64,000 nt of DNA. Origin: Aedoeadaptatus coxii. Lineage in GTDB: Bacteria > Bacillota > Clostridia > Tissierellales > Peptoniphilaceae. Below the pieces are notes generated by a model. That model was not told the origin of the DNA. It did no database searches and saw only the letters and a program-made list of their open reading frames with translations. Shown piece after piece: positions 26,425 to 36,100 of this stretch (the first letter of the stretch is position 1; every line of letters begins with the position of its first letter). The translations under genes were made by a program, and so were the position numbers. The DNA is taken from NCBI RefSeq assembly GCF_903819215.1, contig NZ_CAIJCT010000025.1; one strand, given 5' to 3'.

Positions 26425-26438
26425 ATATACGTTATACT
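26410..26438 (+). promoter_or_regulatory. Sigma-A promoter of type III antitoxin RNA
   Basis: TTGACA (26410-26415), exactly 17 bases, TATACT (26433-26438). Transcription should start near 26445, just before the repeats. Confidence 0.75.
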
Positions 26439-26454
26439 CTTATCAGATAAAGAT

Positions 26455-26531
26455 GGTGTCCCGCTACCGTTAAAGGTGGAGCATTAAAGAAGGTGTATCA
26501 CTACCTACATCCCAAAGGTAAAATATTAAAG
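26455..26531 (+). ncRNA. Tandem-repeat RNA, type III antitoxin-like (CptI/ToxI type)
   Basis: Two imperfect tandem copies, 26455-26489 (35 bases) and 26492-26531 (40 bases). Both share GGTGT, then C-x-CTACC, then AAAGGT, and end in ATTAAAG; the CTACC and AAAGGT blocks could pair as a pseudoknot or stem in each copy. Promoter, short repeat array, terminator and a ToxN-like coding remnant occur in that order, which is the type III toxin-antitoxin plan. About two repeats is like the CptIN family. I rely on order and repeats, not a covariance search. Confidence 0.6.
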
Positions 26532-26536
26532 CAAAC

Positions 26537-26564
26537 AGAGAGGTTAAAACCTTTCTATTTTTTT
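26537..26564 (+). terminator. Intrinsic terminator between repeat RNA and toxin remnant
   Basis: Nine-bp stem with one G-T pair (26537-26545 with 26548-26556) and a very tight loop, then A and seven T. Type III systems use such a terminator to set the RNA to toxin ratio. Confidence 0.7.
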
Positions 26565-26965
26565 ATTCCAATTTCTTCTGCAAAGGAAAACGCAAAAAAT
26601 GAAAGAATGTTTCTGATGAGCATTTTTTAATTTATGAAGTGATCGATGATAGTATTACTATAGATGGAGATATTTACAGATATTATTCTGATAAAGAAAA
26701 AATGCACATATTATCTATATTGGATATTAAGAAAATGATTCCTGTACCGACTGATTGTTATTAAAGAATTGATTTTAACGAACTTGAGGATATTAGATAT
26801 AAAGACTTATTTCAAAAAGAATACGCTTTTTGTTTAAAAATAAAAACAAAGGTCTTGATAAAGGTAGAAAAAATATACCAAAAGCAAAAGAAAACAGGAA
26901 TTATAAGAAGAGCAAATTGCAATTTTTCAAAGTTAGAAAAAGCAATGTTGGATTGGAAGCAATAG
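26562..26965 (+). pseudogene. Decayed ToxN/CptN/AbiQ-type endoribonuclease toxin
   Basis: Several ToxN-family landmarks are read in order: FIPISSAKENAKNERM (first frame, from 26562), then, after a frameshift near 26603, KNVSDEHFLIYEV, SILDIKKMIPVPTDCY (the MIPVP motif is a family hallmark), an in-frame TAA at 26762-26764, then FNELEDIRYKDLFQKEY, a lysine-rich helix and CNFSKLEKAM near the end, stopping at TAG 26963. The N-terminal third expected in the family (about 170 residues total) is missing, and the remnant joins the terminator directly, so a deletion, a frameshift and a nonsense change are all present. The toxin cannot work. Confidence 0.65.
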
Positions 26966-26978
26966 AATAAAGGCAGTT

Positions 26979-27017
26979 AAAGCGATTAGAAAAGTAAAAA
27001 ATTCCAATCGTTTTTTT
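26979..27017 (+). terminator. Intrinsic terminator after toxin remnant
   Basis: AAAGCGATT pairs with AATCGTTTT (one mismatch) followed by more T. A second weak hairpin (AAAGATA/TATCTTT) lies at 27028-27063. The rest up to 27147 shows nothing else but AT-rich leader. Confidence 0.5.
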
Positions 27018-27159
27018 ATTGCAATAAAAAGATAGCGTAAATGACATGTTAAAGTTATCTTTTGCTTACAGAAATTTAAAAAATAGAAAGAAATAAAGTT
27101 TAATAAATAAATATATAAAAATTTAGTTCATTTTTATCACTATAATGAGGAGGGATAAA

Positions 27160-30100
27160 ATGCCAAGATATGATATAGTAGATTTAAGTAGAACAATCTA
27201 TCTTGCAAAAGAAGAATTTAAGAAAGATATAAAAAAATATGAGGAATATTTAAAGGTATCAGGCAATAACTATAAGTATCCATATATACATCAAATATCT
27301 ATATACAATATGGATCCAAAAGCAACAGCCTGTGCAGAATTTGATTATTGGAAAAGTATAGGTAGAAGCGTTAAAAGAGGCGAAAAAGGAATACCACTTT
27401 TAGATATAGATAGTGGAAGGATAAAATATATCTTCGACATAAGGCAAACAGTAAGTATTAATCATAATATTTCTGAGGTAAAGTTATGGAAATATGATAG
27501 CAAAAAGCATTTAAACTTACTAGATGAAATGATAGATAAGTTTAAAGAAAAAGATAGTAAGCTTCTATTAAGCCAAGAAGATAAAATTGCTGCCTTAGTA
27601 GAAAGTAATGTTAGAGGAAAATTCAATAAAATTTTAGAAAGTCTATCTGATGAAAGTTTAAAAAGCATTCAAAAGGTAGACCTTTTTAATTTGTTAAAAG
27701 AATCCGTAAAAATTTCTATAAGCGAGAGAATGGAGGTCTCATATCAGCTAAAAGAAGAAAACTTATCTTTACTGTCTAAAATATCAAGTTCGGACATAGA
27801 CAAAGTATTAAGTATAAGCGCTTATATAAGTAAAAATATCTTACTTGATTTGGGAAGTGAAATAAAAAGATTAGAAATTTTAGAGAAAATTCAAGAAAGA
27901 AAAGATTTGGAGCAGACAAAAGAGCTTAAGGAGCGTTATAATAAATTAAGTTCTGATATAAACGGTGAAATAAATTTTAAAGGAGGCTTGGAAGATGAAA
28001 GAGAAATTAAGATTGGCAGGCAAGGAATACCTCATGGAGGAGGGGATTTACACACCAATCGTCAAGGAGAATTCCTTCGAGAGACAGGGAGGGACATACA
28101 AGATGGAAGAATTGGAGGAAGGCATGGAAGTCCTAATACCCAATATGGCAATTCCCAAGAAAATAGATTTAAAGAAACTCAACAGATGGGGAAGGATGAG
28201 ATTGAACTTTCTCAAGGAGAACAAAGAAGAGGATTATCAGATAATGTATTTGCAAGGGATATTGATGGATCATCTTCTATCAAAGGAAAAAGAGATAGAG
28301 GACTTTATCACGAGGGAAGAAGTCAAAATGATGGAAACTTGGGGGCTGACAGAAGAACTGAAAGAAGAGGACTATCTGAAATATCTGAGATTGAAGAAGA
28401 ACATGGATATGACCCTACAAGAAATAGGAGAAAGGGAGATAATCCTAATCTAAAAAATGAGGAAGTAGAGTCTACTTCCTTTTTTTCTGCTAAAAATCAG
28501 GGAGAGCAAATATCCTTCTCAAATCCAATAAGTCAAAGAGAAATAGATACATTTTTAATTCATGGAGGAAATCATGAAGATGGAAGATTAGCAGTAATAG
28601 CAGAATTTTCTAAGGGTAAATCTTTAGAAGAACAGGCAAACTTTTTGAAAGAAATATATAGGGGAGCCAATGGTCTTGAAATTGAAAGAAGAAAGATATC
28701 TGCATGGTTTGGAAAGGAAGGAGCAATTTTTAAAGATGGAGATGAGGCAAGATATAGAGAAGGGCAAATAGTTTCTTGGAAAGATTTAGCTAATAATATT
28801 AATAATTTATTAGATAGAGGAGAATTTGCTAGCAATGTTGAGATTGTAGAAAGTGCGACATATGAAAGAGAAAAAATAGCAGAAACATTATTGTATTTAA
28901 AGAGAGATCTTACTGATGAAACTAAGGATAGATATCTATCGAGTCTTAATGATATAAAAGGAATAGGCTTCCAAGATGAAAAAGAAAATCTCGGAAAAAA
29001 ACTTGAAGATAAAAATTTTATAAATAAACTTAGAAAAGAATACGAGGTATTTTTAGAAGAATATAAGATTAATCCTGATATTTTAAGATTTCATCATTAT
29101 AAATTATCTAGAATCTACAATGATATCAATGATCTAGAAATAGAAAGAAAATTATATAGGTCAAATTTAAAGGATATTGCACCTATTCAGAGTTTCATAA
29201 CACAAGATGAGATAGATGAAAACTTAAAAAGAGGAAGTGGGTTTTCTGATGGAAAGAAAAGAATATATGAATTTTTCACTAAAAAGCATGATTTGAAAGA
29301 ACAAGCAGACTTCTTGAAAAATGAATATGGCGTAGGTGGAAGTTCTCATGCACTATCTGCTGCAAGAGAAAGTGGTGAGTGGCACGATGCGAAGGGAATA
29401 AAATATAATAAAGGTAATGCAAAAGAAATACTACTATCTTGGTCTAATGTTGCAAGAAGAATTAATGACCTTATTAAAAAGAATAGATATATAGATGAAG
29501 AAAGTTTTGAAGAAAATAGGGAGAAAAAAACAGATCAGGAAATCAATAAAACAGAAAAAGAAAGCCAGGAGTATATAAATTATCAAGATGATTTGCCTCC
29601 AACTGATAATGATGTATATATAGAAAGAACAAATAATAGTTCTATATATTATTATCAAGGACAGTCTGTAGCAAGTATAGGTGATGATGGAAAACTTATC
29701 ATTTATGATGAATTTATACCAAACTTTTTAAAAGAAGATATATATTCCATAGCCTTTGAAAAACAATTAGATATACCATTAGACCAGTTAGACGATGGAA
29801 TTATTCTTGAGGGAATACATGACACTTTTTATATTAAAGAAAAGGAAGAAATAGAAGGAAGAGAATATTACCTTTTAGAAAGTCAAAGTCGATATGATGA
29901 TATTCCAAATATTGTAGTTAATTCTAACAAAGAAGTTATAGATGATGATATAGTAAATGGTTTTGAAGAATTTAAGGAATTTTATACTAATAAAAATAAA
30001 GAAAATATAGATTTTGATTTAGATAGCCATAGAAAAGATGATTATTGGATAATTGAGTTTAATGAGGGTTCAAGTCTAATAGAAAAAGATTATGCAGGAC

Positions 30101-33100
30101 AAAGGCTGACTAAAGAACTATTAGATGAAATAAGGGAAATAGATGAAAAGATAAGACTTCATAATAAGACCTTAGGAGAAGATGAGTATGGTCAGATGAC
30201 TGATGAGTGGGAGGGGTATTCCAAATTCTATTTTAACCATATAGTAGATGGGAAAATAGTTGATCACCATAAGATAGACATAGGTGATGGAAACGAGATC
30301 AACCAAAGAGACTTTGAATTTCTTTATGAACAAATAGGAAAAAGTCAGATAGAACTTAATCAAACTATAGAAGAAAATAAGATAGATGAAAAAATAATTT
30401 CAATAAATCAAATTGAAGATAGAATTTTTGATGTATTAGTTAAGGATAAAGTTTTAGAAAATGAAATTATAAAGGCAAGAGAAAACTTAGGAAATAATAC
30501 CTTAGCAAGTTTTAACTCTGTATTCCAAAGAGAATATGCACAAATCATGAGAGAAGTTGCCGATAAGCAGAGAAATCTTCCAGATGATATGAAGTCAATA
30601 GATAAGGTTAAAGAATTAGGCATTAGAATAGAACATAGATATAGAGAATATTTAAATAATTCACTTGAAAACAATATAGAAGATGATAAGGAGATACTCT
30701 CTATAAAAGTGGGAGATATAGTTAAAACAGAGGATAATAAATATTTAAAAATAAAAAATATTTCCAGTGGATATGATAATAACCATAATCAAATAATATA
30801 TTATTCATATGATGCCTATTTTGATAAGGACTTAAAACTATTCTCACATTCCTTTAAAGAAAGCGATTTAAAAGCTTTAGAAGTATTAAGAAATGAAGTA
30901 GAAGAAAAATTAACAAAAGAGATTGTAGAAGATAAAATAGCAGTAAAAGTAGGAATTTATTACGCTTTAGTAGATAAAGAGAAAACAAAGGATATAGAAC
31001 TAGAAGAGACAGGAATTAGAGTTTATCCAAGAAAGGAAAACTCACAAGGAAAGATTTATACTTTATATAAAGGGAAATCTTTTGAAGATAGCAGAAAAAT
31101 AGACAATTTGTTTGATGAAATTACTGCCAAAATGAAAGAAGTAAACCTTACAAATTTAAATGATGTATTAGAATTGGAAAGGGAAGGTTTATTTGAAATT
31201 ACTGATGATAAAGTTACAAAATTTGAGGAAGGCTATGATATAGATGTTCAAAGCTTTAATCAGCAATTTCCAGATTATTATAATGATATATATGTTTTTA
31301 ATAAAAATCTTGAAATCAGTGGTGCATATCAAAATTTAGCACATATAAATGAAGAAAATAAAATTACTTTTAATATAAATTTATCGCAAGAAGAAAAATC
31401 CAAAATTGAAGAAATAAGAGATAAAAAAGAAGTTCTTTCCAAGTTAATAGATAAGGATATCAAAGAAAAAAGAGAATACTATTTTGATCCTCAAAATGAA
31501 GAATACTTACTACTGTCAAAGAAAATAGAAGATGGATTATTAAAAAAACCAGAAAATATTATAGATGGAAAAGAAGGGTATAAGGTAGAGCTAATCTTAG
31601 ATGTTAAGGGGAAATCTCTTAAACAAAATTTACGATACAATGGGTATATTTTAAATTCTAATCAAGCTATAAAATATAAAAGTTATAAGGACATATTAAG
31701 TAACTTACCTTATTTACTTGATGACAAACATAGAGAAGTGCTTTTAAATGGATATTTAAATCAGCAAATAGAAAATGATAGAGCAAGGCAAGAAGAAAAT
31801 CCATTTAAAGAAGGTATGAGTGTTAGATACAAAGGAAAAGAATACACTATAACTGCCATTAACGATACTACAAGTCCTAAAACTATAGAACTAGAAGATA
31901 GCACAGGACTAATGAATGGCTTTATTACCGGAAGCGAAATAATTCTTTTTAATGACTACAGAAATCTTGATTTAGAAGTATATAAATCTAGTGAAAAAGA
32001 ACAACAATTTATTGATAAAGAGGAACTGGTAGAACAAATCAACTTTGAAGATATTGACAATAATAACAAAGAAGAAGTTAAAAAAGACAAAAAGACTGAT
32101 AGAGAAAATATAGAAGGGGTTTCTGAAGTTTCTTTAGAAAACTATAAAATTATTAATGAAGAAGAAAACCTACCACCTTCACAGAGATTAAAAAACAACA
32201 TTGAAGCTATAAATGTCTTAAAGGCTTTAGAAAAAGAAAATAGAAGTGCAAGAAAAGATGAACAGGAAATTTTGGCAAAATATATTGGCTGGGGAGGACT
32301 TTCCGATGTATTTGATGAAGAAAAGGAAGGTCAATGGCTTGATGCAAGAAACTTTTTAAAAGAAAATCTAACTGGGGAAGAATATAATAGGGCAAGAGGA
32401 TCAACCCTAACAGCTTTTTATACGCCGAAAGTAGTTATAGACGCTATCTATGAAAGTCTTTCTAATCTTGGCTTTGAAAAAGGAAATATATTAGAACCAA
32501 GTGCTGGGACAGGGAGATTTATAGGAAATCTACCTGAAGAAATGAAAGAGTCAAACTTTTATGGAGTTGAATTAGATAGCATTAGTGGACAAATTGCCAA
32601 AGAACTTTACCCTAATTCCAATATACAAATAAAAGGATTTGAAGAAACCAATTTTTCTAATAACCTATTTGATGTGGCCATAGGAAATATTCCTTTTGGA
32701 GAATTTAAAGTAGCAGATCGTGAGTATGAAAGAAATAACTTTCTAATTCACGATTATTTTTTTGCCAAAACTTTAGATAAGGTTAGGGATGGAGGCATAA
32801 TTGCTTTTATAACATCTTCAGGAACAATGGATAAAAAAAGTGAAGATGTTAGAAGATATATATCGGAAAGAGCAGAGTTCTTAGGAGCAATAAGACTACC
32901 AAATACTACATTTAAAGGGGTAGCTGGAACAGAAGTAACTTCAGATATAATCTTTTTAAAAAAGAGAGATAGACTATTAAAGATAGATGAAGACTGGATA
33001 AAGCTAGACAAAGATGCAAAAGGACTAATATATAATAAATACTTTGTAGATAATCCTCAGATGGTAATAGGGACTATGGAAGAAATACCGTCAAGATTTG

Positions 33101-36100
33101 GGACAAGCCTTGTATGTATTGAAAATAAAGATATTTCTTTAGAAGAAGGAATAAAAAAAGCCATTAAAAATATTCAAGGTAGGTATGAAGAAGCTCAAAT
33201 AAATGATGATTTAGGAGAAGAAACAATACCAGCTGATGATAGTGTTAAAAACTATTCTTTTGCTTTAGTGGATGATGAAATATATTTTAGAGAAAATTCA
33301 ATTATGCAAAAAATATCCTTAAACGAAAAGGATAAAGATAAGGTAAAAGAATATTTAAGATTAAATGAAAGTCTAAGGAAAGTTATAACCTATCAAAAAG
33401 AAGACTATTCAGATGAAGAGATAAAAAAAGAACAAGAAAATCTAAATAAATTCTACGATGATTTCAATAGCAAACATGGAAGACTAAATTCAAAAACCAA
33501 TAAAAAGTTATTTAGAGAAGATGCCAATTTTTCTTTAATTTCAACTTTGGAGAAATTAGATAAAGAAGGCAATTTTATAGGAAAATCTGATATCTTTAAC
33601 AAGAGAACTATAAAAAAAGCTGTAATAATAGATCATACAGATAGGGCAATAGATGCTCTGGTACTCTCTATTAGTCAAAAAGGTAAAATAAATTTTGATT
33701 ATATGGAAGAATTGACAGGAAAAACAAGAGATAAATTAATAGAAGAATTAAAGGGAGAAATATTTTTAAATTTAGATTCCTTTGAACCTAATGATATAAA
33801 TCCATTTAAGTCTGCTAATGAGCTAGGAGATTTTTCAAGACCTTACGTAAGTGCTGATGAATACTTGTCAGGAAATATAAGAGATAAAATTGAAGTTGTA
33901 GACTCTTATATTAAAAACATCGAAAAAGAGTTAGGAAAGGAAGAAAATCTAGAGGATAGTAAACTCTTAAAAAAAGAATTAGAAGAGTTACATTTTCAAA
34001 AAGCAAAGCTAGTGGAAGTAATGCCTAAAGCACTAGATGCAAGTGAGATTACAGTTAGAATGGGTGCAACATGGATACCGGAACAAGATTACAAAAATTT
34101 TATGTTTGATTTGTTGAAAACACCAGTTTCATCAAGGTGGAATATAGATATTAAGTATTCTGACTTTACAGGAGAATATAGAGTTGAAGGAAAAAGCTCT
34201 GATAGGGACAATGACCTTGCTTCTTTTACCTATGGCACAAATAGGGTAAATGCCTATAAATTGATAGAAGATACTTTAAATTTAAGAGATACTAAGGTAT
34301 TTGACCAAGTAGAAGACAGTGATGGAAAGAAAAAATCTGTGCTTAATCAAAAAGAAACAATGCTTGCAAGAAGTAAGCAAGAGATGATAAAAGAAGAATT
34401 TAAAAGCTGGATATTTGATGATGTGGAAAGAAGAAATAGATTAGTAGAAGATTATAACGAAAGATTCAATTCCATAAGACAAAGGGAATATGATGGATCT
34501 AATCTTACTTTTGAAGGAATGAATCCTGAAATAGAATTAAGAGCACATCAAAAAGATGCCATAGCAAGAGGTTTGTTTGGTGGAAATACTTTACTTGCCC
34601 ATGAAGTAGGAGCAGGAAAAACCTTTGAAATGATAGGTATAGCCATGGAGTCAAAAAGACTTGGAATGAGTAATAAGTCAATGTTTGTTGTTCCTAACCA
34701 CATCGTAGAGCAATTTGGAAGAGAATTTAATGAACTCTATCCAGGAGCTAATGTGTTATGTGCCACAGAAAAAGACTTCACACCAGATAGACGAAAAAGA
34801 TTTTGTAGTCGTATTGCTACAGGAAGTTTTGATGCTGTTATTATAGGGCACAGTCAATTTGAAAAAATTCCTATATCAAAAGAAAGACAAGAATATGAAT
34901 TGCAAGGTCAAATTGATGAAATCATTGACTATATAGATGAATATAAAAGAGAAAGGGATCAAAGATTTACTGTAAAGCAATTAGAAAAAACAAAGAAAAA
35001 ATTAGAGACAAAGTTAGAAAAACTAAATGCTGATTATAAGAAAGATGACGTTTTAACCTTCGAGGAACTGGGAGTAGATAAGTTATTTGTAGATGAAGCC
35101 CACGCATACAAAAACCTCTATCTATTTTCTAAAATGAGGAATGTAGCAGGAATTACTTCTACAGATTCACAAAAATCATCAGATATGCTTATGAAATGCC
35201 GCTATATGGATGAAATAACTAATAATAAAGGATTAGTATTTGCCACAGGTACACCAGTAAGCAACAGTATGGCTGAACTTTATACCATGCAGAGATATTT
35301 ACAGTATGATGAATTAAAAAAGATGAAATTGCAACATTTCGATTCTTGGGCGTCTACTTTTGGAGAAACAATAACGGCAATAGAATTAAATCCTGAGGGT
35401 AATGGTTATAGGAGCAAAACCAGATTTGCAAAATTTTATAATCTTCCTGAACTTATGAATACTGTAAAAGGATTTATGGATATTAAAACAGTTGATGTTT
35501 TAAATCTTCCTACACCAATTGCCCATTATGAAACTATAAAAACAAAGCCTACCGAAGAACAAAAAGAAATTCTTGAAACTTTTTCCGAGAGAGCAGATAA
35601 GGTTCGTGATAAGCAGGTAGATGCAAGTGTTGATAATATGCTTTTGATTACAAATGACGGAAAGAAAATGGCACTTGACCAAAGGTTAATCAATCCTTTA
35701 CTTTCTGATGATCCTAATAGTAAGGTGAATACCTGTATAAAAAATGTATTTAGCATTTGGGATAAATATAAAGATAAAAAATCTGCTCAATTAATATTTT
35801 GTGATATGTCTACACCAAGTAATGATTTTAATATCTATGATGATATTAAAACAAAACTTATAGATATGGGAGTACCTGAAAATGAAATAGAATTTATTCA
35901 TAAGGCAAAAAACAATATGGAAAAAGACGCTATCTTTGATAAGGTAAGAAAAGGAGAAATAAGAGTCTTACTTGGTTCAACACAGAAAATGGGAGCAGGT
36001 ACTAATGCCCAAGACAAACTAATTGCAATTCACGATCTTGATATACCATGGAGACCTGCTGATCTTTCTCAAAGGGCAGGCAGGATTGTTAGGCAGGGAA

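Noticed and set aside
26455..26531. CRISPR-like array
   Set aside because: Only two imperfect, directly abutting repeats without spacers; type III antitoxin repeats fit better.
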